Assembly (NCBI RefSeq): GCF_000210095.1
Contig: NC_021039.1
Coordinates: 685,845 to 728,258 of the forward strand
Reading direction: 5' to 3'
DNA length: 42,414 nucleotides
Source: Ruminococcus champanellensis 18P13 = JCM 17042
GTDB lineage: Bacteria > Bacillota > Clostridia > Oscillospirales > Ruminococcaceae
Shown: positions 31,832-41,257 of the stretch, in pieces
How positions within the stretch are numbered: position 1 is the first letter of the stretch
Layout of the letters: each line of letters opens with the position of its first letter
Program-made: the position numbers and the translations under genes
The notes under the pieces: model-generated
What the model was told of the DNA's origin: nothing
What the model saw: only the letters and a program-made list of their open reading frames with translations
The model's database searches: none

Positions 31832-33058
31832 TCATCCCTGTTTCGCATTGGACAGCATCAGCTTGATCCGGTTTTCCTGGTTGACCCGGGTTGCCCCCGG
31901 ATCGTAGTCAATGGCAACGATATTGGCGTCCGGATGCTTCTGCTTGATGGCACGGGACATGCCCTTTGCCACAATGTGATTGGGCAGACAGCCGAAGGGC
32001 TGGGCGCAGATGATGTTTTTCGTGCCGGATTTCGCCAGCATCGCCATCTCCGCCGGGATCAGCCAGCCCTCGCCCATGGATACCCCCTGGCTGATGTACT
32101 CGTCCGCCGCCCGGCGCACCTCCTCAAAGTCGTGGGGAGGATCAAATACCCCGTGCTGCTTCACGATCCGGATCTGCTGCTTGAGGCGGCTGTAGATCAG
32201 CTTGTATCCCAGCCGGTACAGCCGGGTCATATTGGTGGTGTGATCGTACAGCTTGGCGTCCACCACAGTGCCTGCCGCACAGTACATGACAAACTCCAGC
32301 AGAGCCGGCACCACCGGTTCACAGCCCTCCGACAGCAGGAATTTCTCCAGATCGTTGTTGGCAAGGGGGGAGTACTTCACATAGATCTCGCCTACGATGC
32401 CCACCCGGATCTTCTTCACCTTGCTGCGTTCCAGCTTTGCAAAGTCCTCCAGGATCGCCCTGTAGTTCCTGCCGGTGTGCAGATATCCGCCGTTTGCAAA
32501 GGATTCCTCCAGCCGTTTCTGCCACTTGGCAAGGCACCGGTCTGTGGCATCCCGTTCCAGCTCATAGGGTTTGCACTGGTTGTACAGGGACATCAGCAGA
32601 TCCCCGTACAGCACGCCGTACAGCAGCTTCAGGAACATGGGGGGCGTGACCTTGAATGCGGAATCCTTTTCCAGCCCACTGAAATTCAAGGAGATCACCG
32701 GCACCTGGGGGAATTCCCGTTCCACCGCCTTTCGCAGCAGGTGGATGTAGTTGGATGCCCGACAGCCGCCGCCGGTCTGGGTAATCAGCAGTGCCACCCG
32801 GTTCACATCATATCTGCCGCTTTTCAGCGCCTCCAAAAACTGACCGATGACCAGCAGCGCCGGGTAGCAGGTATCGTTGTGCACGTTCTTTAATCCCTCA
32901 TCCACCACGGCTCGGCTGGAGGTCTCCAGCAGTTCCATATGATAGCCGTACTGCTCGAACATGCTGATGAACAGCTTGAAGTGTACCGGCAGCATGTTGG
33001 GCACCAGAATGGTGTGTGTCTTTTTCATTTCTTCTGTAAATTTTGCATGCTCTGCCAT
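31832..33058 (-). CDS. 2-hydroxyacyl-CoA dehydratase-like partner protein
   Basis: A 408-residue cytoplasmic protein resembling the C-terminal part of the roughly 1,400-residue clostridial proteins annotated as acyl-CoA dehydratase activase-related. HNDTCYPALLVIGQ and TQTGGGCRASNY carry cysteines suited to iron-sulfur binding; PFGCLPNHIV near the C-terminus holds another. The start has AGGAGG 10 bases upstream. It lies 36 bases after the activase relative. Substrate is unknown: the family includes true dehydratases, benzoyl-CoA reductase subunits and double-cubane cluster proteins that reduce small molecules. Confidence 0.78.
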   Translation of the reverse strand: MAEHAKFTEEMKKTHTILVPNMLPVHFKLFISMFEQYGYHMELLETSSRAVVDEGLKNVHNDTCYPALLVIGQFLEALKSGRYDVNRVALLITQTGGGCRASNYIHLLRKAVEREFPQVPVISLNFSGLEKDSAFKVTPPMFLKLLYGVLYGDLLMSLYNQCKPYELERDATDRCLAKWQKRLEESFANGGYLHTGRNYRAILEDFAKLERSKVKKIRVGIVGEIYVKYSPLANNDLEKFLLSEGCEPVVPALLEFVMYCAAGTVVDAKLYDHTTNMTRLYRLGYKLIYSRLKQQIRIVKQHGVFDPPHDFEEVRRAADEYISQGVSMGEGWLIPAEMAMLAKSGTKNIICAQPFGCLPNHIVAKGMSRAIKQKHPDANIVAIDYDPGATRVNQENRIKLMLSNAKQG

Positions 33059-33094
33059 ATCAGGACTTCCTCCTACTGTATCGCACCAGAACTC

Positions 33095-36022
33095 TTATGT
33101 CTGTTCCATGGCGGCAACTAGGCTGCGCAGCCGGATCTTTGCTGCTCCCAGGTTGTTGATCTCGTCTATTTTCAGCTGGGTATAGAATTTCCCCTTCCGC
33201 TCCAGGATGGAGCGCACCTCATCGGTGGTGATGGCGTCAATGCCGCAGCCGAAGGATACCAGCTGTACCAGCTGCATATCCGGTTGGGTGGTCACATATT
33301 CTGCCGCCCGGTACAGCCGTGCATGATAGGTCCACTGGTTCAGGATCTGCAAATCCTGTACATGTCCCAGATGCGCCACGCAGTCCTCCGTCACCACTGC
33401 CATGTCCAGGGAGGTGATGAGCTTGTGGATTCCATGGTTGATCTCCGGGTCGATGTGATAGGGTCTGCCTGCCAGCACGATGATGGGCTTGCCTGCCTCC
33501 CGTGCCTGGGCAATGACCCTCTGCCCCTCTGCAATGACCCATTCCCGGTATTGCTTCTGGGCCGCAAAGGCGGCTTCCGTTGCCGCTTTGGTCTGCTTCC
33601 GGGTGATGACGTAGTCTGCCAGGGTCTCCTGCATGACTCTTGCCACGTTTTTCGGTTGATTCAGATCCATATAGGGGAACCGGAAATTCTGCTTGTTGAG
33701 CTTTGGATTATTGGCCTTCAGCAGCTCCGGGTAATATGCCACAACCGGACAGTTGTAGTGATTGTCATTTTCCCCTTCGTCAATATTATAGCTCATGCAG
33801 GGGTAGAAAATGAAGTCCACTTTCTGCTCCAGCAGGCTTTCAATATGTCCGTGGGTCAGCTTTGCCGGATAGCAGATGGTGTCCGACGCAATGGTATGCT
33901 GCCCCTTGTAGTATACGTTTCTGTCGCTTTCCTCCGACCGTACCGTTTCAAATCCCAGGACGTTGAAAAAGGCGTGCCAGAAGGGCATCTGCTCATAGAA
34001 GGACAGTGCCATGGGCAGCCCCACCCTTGCCTTGGGATGCGCCGACTTGGTATCGTTGGTGTGCAGGATCCGGTCGTATTTGATCGCCATCATGCTGGGC
34101 AGGGAGGTACCCTTTGCCTTGCCTGCACCCTTTTCGCACCGGTTGCCGGAAATGTAGGTATGCCCGTCGGAGAAGCGCACGATGCTCAGGCTGCAATGGG
34201 CGGTACAGCCCTTGCAGGTTGCCGCCCTGGTGGTGTAGCTGAACTGTGCCAACGCTTCCGGAGAAATCAGCGTGCTTTCCGCCTTCTGATGCTCCATGGC
34301 ATACAGGGCGGCGCCGAATGCCCCCATCAGCCCGGAAATGGCAGGCCGGATCACGTTTCTGCCCAGCTCCTGCTCAAAGGAGCGCAATACTGCATCGTTC
34401 AGGAAGGTTCCCCCCTGCACCACGATGTTCTGCCCCAGTTCCTCCACGGACTTTGCCCGGATCACCTTGTAAATGGCGTTCTTGATGATGGATGCGGACA
34501 GACCGGCGGAAATATCCTCCACCGTTGCCCCGTCCTTCTGTGCCTGCTTGACGCTGCTGTTCATGAACACAGTGCACCGGGATCCCAGATCCACCGGATT
34601 CCGTGCAAACAGCCCCAACTGGGAAAATTCCGCAATATCGTATCCCATTGCCTGGGCAAAGCTCTGGATAAAGGAGCCGCAGCCGGAGGAGCATGCCTCG
34701 TTGAGCATGATGCTGTCAATGGTGTGATTCTTGATCTTGAAGCATTTGATGTCCTGCCCTCCGATGTCGATGATGAAATCCACATCCGGACAGAAGTAGG
34801 ATGCCGCCCGGTAGTGGGCGACGGTCTCCACGATGCCGAAATCCATGCCCAGCCCGTCCTTCATCAGCTCCTCGCCGTAGCCGGTAACGGCGGATGCCCG
34901 GATCCGCATGGCAGGGTTCTTTTCCCGGTAGATTTCCCGGAGCTTTTCGGCGATCTTGTCCAGAGGCTGCCCCTGGTTGGAGGCATAGTGGGAGTACAGC
35001 AGCTCTCCCTTGCCGGTGATGAGCACCAGCTTAGTGGTGGTAGAGCCTGCGTCCACTCCCAGGTATGCGTCCCCGGTGTAGGTGTGCAGATCCGCATACT
35101 TCAGGTCGTGCTGCTTGTGCCGTTGGATGAAGGCTTCATATTCCGCCCGATCCTCAAACAGCCGTCTGCCGGTCATGCGCTGTTCACCGCCCCGTGCCTT
35201 CTGCAGCTTTTCCAGGCAGTCTGACAGGCGCATGGGAGTGCCGCCTTCCTTGGCGAACAGGGCGCAGCCGTATGCCACGAACACCGGTGCCGTTTCCGGG
35301 AATACCGCATGGGCATCGTCCAGTCCCAAAGTCTGCACAAACGCCTTTCGGAGTCCCTTCTGGAAGGACAGGGGCCCCCCCAGAAACAGCACCTTTCCCT
35401 GAATTTGTCTGCCCTGTGCCAGACCGGATACAGTCTGATCCACCACCGCCTGAAAGATGCTGGCGGAGATATCCTCCCGACGTGCTCCCTGGTTCAGCAG
35501 GGGCTGAATGTCGGATTTTGCAAATACGCCGCAGCGGGAGGCAATGGGGTATACCTGCTCCGCCTGCAATGCCAGCCGATCCAGCTCGTCGGCGGTGACA
35601 CCCAGCAGGGTTGCCATCTGGTCGATGAATGCCCCGGTGCCTCCGGCGCAGGAGCCGTTCATACGCTGCTCCACGCCTCCGGTCAGAAAGATGATCTTGG
35701 CATCCTCGCCGCCCAGTTCGATCACCACGTCCGTGTCCGGATATGCTTCCTTCACGGCGATGAATGCCGCATGCACCTCCTGCACAAAGGGCAGGTCTGC
35801 ATGATTGGCAAGCCCCAGCCCTGCGGAGCCGGTGATGCACAGGGTGAACAGGCTGTCCGGGTACTCTCCGGCAATCTGCTCCAGCTGTTCGGAAACGGTT
35901 TCCTTGATCCGGGAATAATGCCGCTGATATCTGGAACGGATGATTTGCTTTGCGTCGTCGATCACGACGGTTTTTACCGTGGTGGAGCCCACGTCGATGC
36001 CCAATGAATACTGTGTTTGCAT
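33095..36022 (-). CDS. Double activase (BadF/BcrA-type) protein with DUF2229-like domain
   Basis: A 975-residue protein with two ASKHA-type ATPase domains. The first starts GIDVGSTTVKT (8-18) and has the cluster-binding MNGSCAGGTGAFIDQ. The second starts GVDAGSTTTKLV at about residue 325 and has LNEACSSGCGSFIQSF. Such activases use ATP to inject one high-energy electron into a dehydratase or reductase. The C-terminal third, with CKGCTAHCSL, RVGLPMALSFYEQMPFW and FYPCMSYNIDEG, matches the domain known as DUF2229. No hydroxyglutarate pathway enzymes or CoA transferase are nearby. The partner protein is encoded next; related genomes often have one fused gene. Confidence 0.87.
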   Translation of the reverse strand: MQTQYSLGIDVGSTTVKTVVIDDAKQIIRSRYQRHYSRIKETVSEQLEQIAGEYPDSLFTLCITGSAGLGLANHADLPFVQEVHAAFIAVKEAYPDTDVVIELGGEDAKIIFLTGGVEQRMNGSCAGGTGAFIDQMATLLGVTADELDRLALQAEQVYPIASRCGVFAKSDIQPLLNQGARREDISASIFQAVVDQTVSGLAQGRQIQGKVLFLGGPLSFQKGLRKAFVQTLGLDDAHAVFPETAPVFVAYGCALFAKEGGTPMRLSDCLEKLQKARGGEQRMTGRRLFEDRAEYEAFIQRHKQHDLKYADLHTYTGDAYLGVDAGSTTTKLVLITGKGELLYSHYASNQGQPLDKIAEKLREIYREKNPAMRIRASAVTGYGEELMKDGLGMDFGIVETVAHYRAASYFCPDVDFIIDIGGQDIKCFKIKNHTIDSIMLNEACSSGCGSFIQSFAQAMGYDIAEFSQLGLFARNPVDLGSRCTVFMNSSVKQAQKDGATVEDISAGLSASIIKNAIYKVIRAKSVEELGQNIVVQGGTFLNDAVLRSFEQELGRNVIRPAISGLMGAFGAALYAMEHQKAESTLISPEALAQFSYTTRAATCKGCTAHCSLSIVRFSDGHTYISGNRCEKGAGKAKGTSLPSMMAIKYDRILHTNDTKSAHPKARVGLPMALSFYEQMPFWHAFFNVLGFETVRSEESDRNVYYKGQHTIASDTICYPAKLTHGHIESLLEQKVDFIFYPCMSYNIDEGENDNHYNCPVVAYYPELLKANNPKLNKQNFRFPYMDLNQPKNVARVMQETLADYVITRKQTKAATEAAFAAQKQYREWVIAEGQRVIAQAREAGKPIIVLAGRPYHIDPEINHGIHKLITSLDMAVVTEDCVAHLGHVQDLQILNQWTYHARLYRAAEYVTTQPDMQLVQLVSFGCGIDAITTDEVRSILERKGKFYTQLKIDEINNLGAAKIRLRSLVAAMEQT

Positions 36023-36096
36023 AATTTACCTCACCCGATACGCTCCCCAATGCGTCCGATTTCATTTCCGCTTCTTCAAGCCTGCGAAGAAACAAT

Positions 36097-36125
36097 ATAA
36101 TACTATTATACTACGGATTCCGCAA
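36097..36125 (-). promoter_or_regulatory. Possible promoter of the activase operon
   Basis: TTGCGG (36120-36125) and TATTAT (36097-36102) on the minus strand with a 17-bp spacer. A TATAAT at 36105-36110 is an alternative -10 without a good -35. Confidence 0.45.
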
Positions 36126-36213
36126 AAAAGAAAGCCCCGTTTTTAAAAAACCGACATAATATTTTGTGTGGGATCGCCTTTGCGGATATGCGCTGCTTTG
36201 TGCTGCATTGCCC

Positions 36214-36242
36214 TTGCAATCTGCCGGATAGAATGCTATAAT
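36214..36242 (+). promoter_or_regulatory. Promoter of recJ
   Basis: TTGCAA (36214-36219) and TATAAT (36237-36242) with a 17-bp spacer. A GCGGC/GCCGC hairpin (36258-36271) follows about 10 bases after the likely start of transcription. Confidence 0.8.
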
Positions 36243-36316
36243 AATATGATGCAATAAGCGGCGGATGCCGCAGAAAAGGAGAGGATCCCTGCCTGGCAGC
36301 GGATTTGCAGAGGAAT

Positions 36317-38350
36317 ATGAAAAAATGGAGCATTACCAGGCCGGATGAGGCAGCGGCGGGTGCGCTGACGAAGGGCAGTGATCTGGAGCCTTTATGTGCG
36401 GTGGTGCTTGCCGCAAGGGGTATCCGCACGGTACAGGCGGCGGCGGATTTCCTTGGCTCGGACGAGCTGTCCGACCCCTTCTTGATCCGGGATATGCAGG
36501 AAGCGGCGGAGGTCATCAACGAAGCGGTGGAATCCGGCAAGCCCATCTGTGTGTACGGGGATTACGACTGCGATGGAGTCACCGCCACGGTGATGCTGTA
36601 CTCTTATCTGGAATGTCTGGGGGCGGATGTGCGGTTTTACATACCCGAGCGCAGCGAGGGCTACGGCATGAACGAAGCCTCCATCCGGCAGCTGGCACAG
36701 GAGGGGGTTTCCCTCATTATCACCGTGGACAACGGCATTGCCGCCCTGGCGGAGGCGGAGCTGATCGCCCAGCTGGGCATGACTCTGGTGGTAACGGATC
36801 ACCATCAGCCGGGAGAATGCCTGCCCCGGGCGGCGGCGGTGGTCAATCCCCACCGGGCGGATTGTCCCAGTCCCTACAAAAACCTGTGCGGCGCAGGGGT
36901 TGCCCTGAAGCTGATTGCGGCTCTGGACGGGGGCGGCTACGATATGGCGCTGGAGCAGTTTGGCGACCTTGCCGCCATCGGTACGGTGGCGGATATCGTA
37001 CCCCTGGATGGGGAAAACCGGTTCCTGGTGCGCCGGGGTCTGGAGTATCTGCAAAACACCGAACGGGAGGGCTTGCTGGCGCTGATCCAGGTGGCAGGTC
37101 TGGCAGAAAAGCCCCTGGATGCCCACAGCATCGGTTTTATGCTGGCACCCCGGATCAATGCCGCCGGCAGGTTCGGCTCTCCTACCCTGGCGGTTCGGCT
37201 TCTGCTGTGCGATGATCCCCAGGAGGCGGAATCTCTTGCCGCTCAACTGGATCAGCTGAACACGGAGCGGAAGGCTGCGGAAAACGCCATCATGCAGCAG
37301 ATCGACCAGAAGCTCCGGGAGGAACCGGCTCTGCTTCACGCCCGGGTGCTTGTACTGGCGGGGGAGGGCTGGCATCCCGGAGTCATCGGCATTCTTGCCG
37401 CCCGGCTGGTGGAGCGGTTCGGAAAGCCCTGTTTCCTGCTTTCCGTGGAGGGAGACACCGCCCGGGGCTCCGCCCGTTCCTTCGGGGATTTTTCCGTGTA
37501 CCAGTGCCTGCATGCCGCATCCGGGGTGCTGACGCACTGGGGAGGACACAAGGGCGCCGGCGGCATGACCCTTTCAGCGGCGGATCTTCCGGAATTTGAC
37601 CGACTGGTGCAGCAGTATGCCAGGGAGCAGTTCCCGGTTATGCCCGTACCGGAGCTTTCCGCCTTGCTGCTGCCCCCCGCTTTGTATACACCCAAACAGG
37701 CGGCAGGGCTGGAGGTGCTTGCGCCCTTCGGTGCGGAGAATCCGGAGCCGCTGTTTGCGGTGGTGGGGGCATCCGTCACTGGGGTGACCTCTACGAAAAA
37801 CGGGCAGCACAGCCGGATCACCCTCCGGTACGGAGACGTGAACATCAGCGCATTCTGGTTTTTCTGCAAGCCGGATGCCCTGCCCTTCCGACAGGGGGAT
37901 GCCTGTGACTTGCTGCTGACCATCCAGGCGGACAGCTGGAACGGCAAGCCTTGTATCCGGGCAAGGATCCGGGACGGTCGGTTGTCCGGCACCAAACAGA
38001 GCGCATACTTTGCCGCCCAGGCAAGCTATGAAGCCTACTGGCGGAAGGAGGCACTGCCCAGGGCGTATTACGGCAGGATGCTGCCTGCCCGGCAGGAGCT
38101 GATCCGGGTGTACAATGCCATCGGTCAGGAGGACATGCCCTTGGAAGCGCTGTATGCCGCCTGTGCCGGGACGGATCTGAACTACTGTAAATTTCGCATT
38201 TGCTGCGATATTTTCGCAGAGCGGGGATTGATCGCACTGGATCCTGCGGCAGGGACTCTGCGGCGGCTGCCGGTGACCGCCAAGGTGCAGATCACCGAAT
38301 CCCAGGTGTTCCTGGAGCTGCACAGACTCGCTGAAAACGGTTTTACTTGA
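36317..38350 (+). CDS. recJ: Single-stranded-DNA exonuclease RecJ
   Basis: A 677-residue 5'-3' exonuclease acting in recombination and repair. DHH-domain motifs are GDYDCDGVTA (81-90), TVDNG (136-140) and DHH at 161-163; GGHKGAGGMTL marks the DHHA1 domain, and an OB-like domain follows. The extra C-terminal region is typical of Firmicute RecJ, although this one is shorter than the Bacillus protein. The start is uncertain: the ATG at 36317 has only a close AGAGG, while a TTG at 36305 in the same frame has no better site. Its stop lies 14 bases before the rel start codon. Confidence 0.93.
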   Translation: MKKWSITRPDEAAAGALTKGSDLEPLCAVVLAARGIRTVQAAADFLGSDELSDPFLIRDMQEAAEVINEAVESGKPICVYGDYDCDGVTATVMLYSYLECLGADVRFYIPERSEGYGMNEASIRQLAQEGVSLIITVDNGIAALAEAELIAQLGMTLVVTDHHQPGECLPRAAAVVNPHRADCPSPYKNLCGAGVALKLIAALDGGGYDMALEQFGDLAAIGTVADIVPLDGENRFLVRRGLEYLQNTEREGLLALIQVAGLAEKPLDAHSIGFMLAPRINAAGRFGSPTLAVRLLLCDDPQEAESLAAQLDQLNTERKAAENAIMQQIDQKLREEPALLHARVLVLAGEGWHPGVIGILAARLVERFGKPCFLLSVEGDTARGSARSFGDFSVYQCLHAASGVLTHWGGHKGAGGMTLSAADLPEFDRLVQQYAREQFPVMPVPELSALLLPPALYTPKQAAGLEVLAPFGAENPEPLFAVVGASVTGVTSTKNGQHSRITLRYGDVNISAFWFFCKPDALPFRQGDACDLLLTIQADSWNGKPCIRARIRDGRLSGTKQSAYFAAQASYEAYWRKEALPRAYYGRMLPARQELIRVYNAIGQEDMPLEALYAACAGTDLNYCKFRICCDIFAERGLIALDPAAGTLRRLPVTAKVQITESQVFLELHRLAENGFT

Positions 38351-38364
38351 TTGGGGGAATCACA

Positions 38365-40578
38365 ATGCCGGAAGAAATATGTACCATAGACATGCTGATC
38401 CAGAAAATTCTTACGGAGGACAAGCAGTATGATCTGAGCAAGATCATCTCCTCCTACGAATTTGCCGCCAAGGCTCACGAGGGGCAGACCCGCTCCTCCG
38501 GACAGCCTTATATCATCCATCCGCTGTCGGTTTCCTACATTCTGCTGGAGCTGGGCATGGACACGGACACCATCTGTGCCGCCATGCTTCACGACGTGGT
38601 GGAGGATACCCCGGTAACCCTGGAGGAAGTGAAGAAACGCTTTGGCCAGGACGTTGCCATGCTGGTGGACGGCGTGACCAAGCTCAACAAGATCCCGATC
38701 TTCAGCCCGGAAGAGCAGCAGGCGGAGAATGTGCGGAAAATGCTCCTTGCCATGTCCCAGGATATCCGGGTCATCATCATCAAGCTGTGCGACCGGCTCC
38801 ACAATATGCGCACTCTCCGGTACCGCCCCTCCTATAAGCAGCGGAAAACCGCCCTGGAAACCATGAACATCTACGCCCCCATTGCCCACCGTCTGGGCAT
38901 CCGGGCAGTGAAGGAGGAACTGGAGGATCTGGCGTTCCGCTACCTGGATCCCTACGCCTATGCGGAGATTGAGCATATTCTGGAAATCAAGAAAGAGGAA
39001 CGGGAGGCGTTCATCGAAAGCATCAAGAAGCGCATTGCCGACCGGTTCAAGGACGTGGAATTTTCCGCACCGCCTCAGATTGACGGACGGGTCAAGAGCA
39101 TTTACGGCATCTACAAGAAAATCTTCGTCAACCACAAGAGCATCGAGGAAGTGTACGACAAATACGCCGTGCGGATCATCGTCAACACGGTGGGGGAGTG
39201 CTACAATGTACTGGGACTGATCCACGATATGTTCCGTCCCATCCCCAACCGGTTCAAGGACTATATCTCCACTCCCAAGGCGAATATGTACCAATCCCTG
39301 CACACCACCGTACTGGGCAGGGAGGGCATTCCCTTTGAGGTACAGATCCGTACCTGGGAGATGCATGCTACGGCGGAATACGGCATTGCCGCCCACTGGA
39401 AGTACAAGGAGGGCGTCCAGGGCAAGGACAAGATGGAGGAGCGCCTTGCCTGGATCCGACAGGTCATTGAAGCCCAGCAGGCATCGGATGATGCCGAGGA
39501 GATCGTTCGGATCATCAAGAACGACATTGCCCCGGAGGAGATTATGGTCATGACCCCCCGGGGAGATTCCATCGCCCTGCCCATCCATTCTACCATCATT
39601 GACTTCGCCTACCGGATCCACTCCGAGATCGGCAACAAGACCATCGGCGCCAAGGTGGACGGCAAGATCGTCCCCCTGGATTATCAGCTCCAGACCGGGC
39701 AGATCTGTGAGATCATCACCAGCAAGGATCCGAAAAAGGGTCCCAGCCGTTCCTGGCTGGAGATCGCCAAGACCAACGAGGCAAAGTCCAAGATCCGGGC
39801 ATGGTTCAAGAAGGAGTGCCGGGGAGAGAACATCGAAACCGGAAAGAATGCTCTGGAGCGGGAATTCCGCCGGTACCAGATCCATGTGCCCGAGGACAAG
39901 CTGGAGGAATTCCTGGCGGATGACCTGAAGCGGCACAACTGCTCCACCCTGGATGACTTCTATGCCTCCATTGGCTACGGCGGCATCCTGCTGTCCAAGA
40001 TCATGTCCCGGCTTCGGGATAAATACGTCAAGCAGTACAAAACCGAGGAAACTGCTCCGACACCGGAAGCGCCGAATCCTGGTGTCCGTGCCCGGAATAC
40101 GGGCAGCATCATTCTGGATGATATCGACAGCTGCGTGGTGAAGTATGCCCAGTGCTGCAATCCACTGCCCGGGGACGAGATCGTGGGCTTTATCACCCGT
40201 GGCCACGGCATTTCCATTCACAACAAAAACTGTGTCAATTACCGGGCAGCCATGAAGCGGAACGACCCGGCTGAGGCGGAGCGCTGGGTGAATGTTCAGT
40301 GGGCAGCCACGCCCCAGACAGCCATGCAGACCGGCATCGAGGTCATTGCCACTGACCGGGTGGGACTGGTGTACGATATTACCGGGGTGCTGATGGAGTC
40401 CAAGATCCCCATCATTCACTCCGCCTCCCGGAATTTGAAAAATGGCAATGCCCTGTTTGAAGCGGCGATCACCATTGCCGGCACGGAGCAGCTGCGGAAT
40501 CTGATGGATAAGATCCGCCATGTGAAGGGCGTCATCAGCGTGGAGCGTGCTGCTGTGAAAACCGAAAAGAACGGATAA
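38365..40578 (+). CDS. rel: Bifunctional (p)ppGpp synthetase/hydrolase Rel
   Basis: A 737-residue stringent-response enzyme. The hydrolase domain has H52, the HD pair 76-77 (MLHDVVEDTP) and RLHNMRT, so hydrolysis should be active. The synthetase domain (about 230-345) has RFKDYISTPKANMYQSLHTTV; the RFKD form is that of bifunctional Rel rather than synthetase-only RelA. A TGS domain lies at about 390-455. The C-terminal region has the CCNPLPGDEIVGF zinc-finger-like motif, and an ACT domain ends the protein. The ATG at 38365 has GGGGGA upstream; a TTG six codons earlier overlaps the recJ stop. recJ-rel linkage is common in Firmicutes. Confidence 0.96.
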   Translation: MPEEICTIDMLIQKILTEDKQYDLSKIISSYEFAAKAHEGQTRSSGQPYIIHPLSVSYILLELGMDTDTICAAMLHDVVEDTPVTLEEVKKRFGQDVAMLVDGVTKLNKIPIFSPEEQQAENVRKMLLAMSQDIRVIIIKLCDRLHNMRTLRYRPSYKQRKTALETMNIYAPIAHRLGIRAVKEELEDLAFRYLDPYAYAEIEHILEIKKEEREAFIESIKKRIADRFKDVEFSAPPQIDGRVKSIYGIYKKIFVNHKSIEEVYDKYAVRIIVNTVGECYNVLGLIHDMFRPIPNRFKDYISTPKANMYQSLHTTVLGREGIPFEVQIRTWEMHATAEYGIAAHWKYKEGVQGKDKMEERLAWIRQVIEAQQASDDAEEIVRIIKNDIAPEEIMVMTPRGDSIALPIHSTIIDFAYRIHSEIGNKTIGAKVDGKIVPLDYQLQTGQICEIITSKDPKKGPSRSWLEIAKTNEAKSKIRAWFKKECRGENIETGKNALEREFRRYQIHVPEDKLEEFLADDLKRHNCSTLDDFYASIGYGGILLSKIMSRLRDKYVKQYKTEETAPTPEAPNPGVRARNTGSIILDDIDSCVVKYAQCCNPLPGDEIVGFITRGHGISIHNKNCVNYRAAMKRNDPAEAERWVNVQWAATPQTAMQTGIEVIATDRVGLVYDITGVLMESKIPIIHSASRNLKNGNALFEAAITIAGTEQLRNLMDKIRHVKGVISVERAAVKTEKNG

Positions 40579-40579
40579 A

Positions 40580-40609
40580 GGCACTGCACAAGCCCTGTGT
40601 GGTGCTGAC
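40580..40609. repeat. Dispersed hairpin repeat, copy between rel and the MBL gene
   Basis: GGCAC and GTGCT arms with a CACA/TGTG inner stem and 5-nt loop. It fills most of the 51-base gap and ends just before the AAAGGAG ribosome site. Confidence 0.7.
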
Positions 40610-40629
40610 TGAAGAAAGGAGTTTCCCTC

Positions 40630-41256
40630 ATGAAGGTACACATGCTTTCCCTTGGCCCCCTGGGTGCCAATTGCTATATTCTTGAAACAGACCAGAAAAA
40701 CGCCATTGCGGTGGACATCGGTGGAGATCCGGAGATTTTGCTGCGGCTTTTGCGACAGCAGGGGCTGCACCTGGATCGGATCCTGCTGACCCATGGCCAT
40801 TATGACCACATCGGCGGCGTTGCCCAGGTGCAGCAGGAAACCGGCGCTCCGGTGTACATTCACGGAGATGATCTGGGTATGCTGACGGACGAGATCCGGA
40901 GTCTGTCCACGCCCATGGGCATGCAGGGCTTTGCCCCGGTACCGGATGCGGATACCCTGACCGACGGGGAGCATATCCGGCTGGATGATGTGGAGCTCAC
41001 CGTGCTGCATACGCCCGGACATACCCCCGGCAGCGTCTGTTACCTGGGCAACGGGCTTCTGCTCAGCGGAGATACCCTGTTCCGCCAATCCATCGGCAGA
41101 ACCGACTTTCCCGGCGGCAGTATGCCCCAGATGCGCAAATCCCTGACCCGGCTCAACGGTCTGACCGGGGATCTGCTGATCTATCCGGGACACAACGGCG
41201 CCTCCACCCTGGATTACGAAAAGGAGCACAACCCGTATCTGCGGGATTATACCTGA
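40630..41256 (+). CDS. MBL-fold metallo-hydrolase (glyoxalase II-like)
   Basis: A 208-residue metallo-beta-lactamase-fold protein with the metal motif THGHYDH (H55, H57, D59, H60). HTPGHTPGS supplies the next histidine, LLLSGDTLF the bridging aspartate and IYPGHNG the last histidine. This set matches glyoxalase II-like hydrolases. AAAGGAG lies 8 bases before the ATG. Its place between rel and hemZ recurs in Firmicutes. The substrate is unknown; a thioester is the family's usual one. Confidence 0.92.
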   Translation: MKVHMLSLGPLGANCYILETDQKNAIAVDIGGDPEILLRLLRQQGLHLDRILLTHGHYDHIGGVAQVQQETGAPVYIHGDDLGMLTDEIRSLSTPMGMQGFAPVPDADTLTDGEHIRLDDVELTVLHTPGHTPGSVCYLGNGLLLSGDTLFRQSIGRTDFPGGSMPQMRKSLTRLNGLTGDLLIYPGHNGASTLDYEKEHNPYLRDYT

Positions 41257-41257
41257 T

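Noticed and set aside
33059-33094. A frameshift joining the activase and its partner into one gene
   Set aside because: The gap has a clear stop, an AGGAGG and a properly spaced ATG, and both products end and begin at sensible domain borders. It is treated as a natural split.
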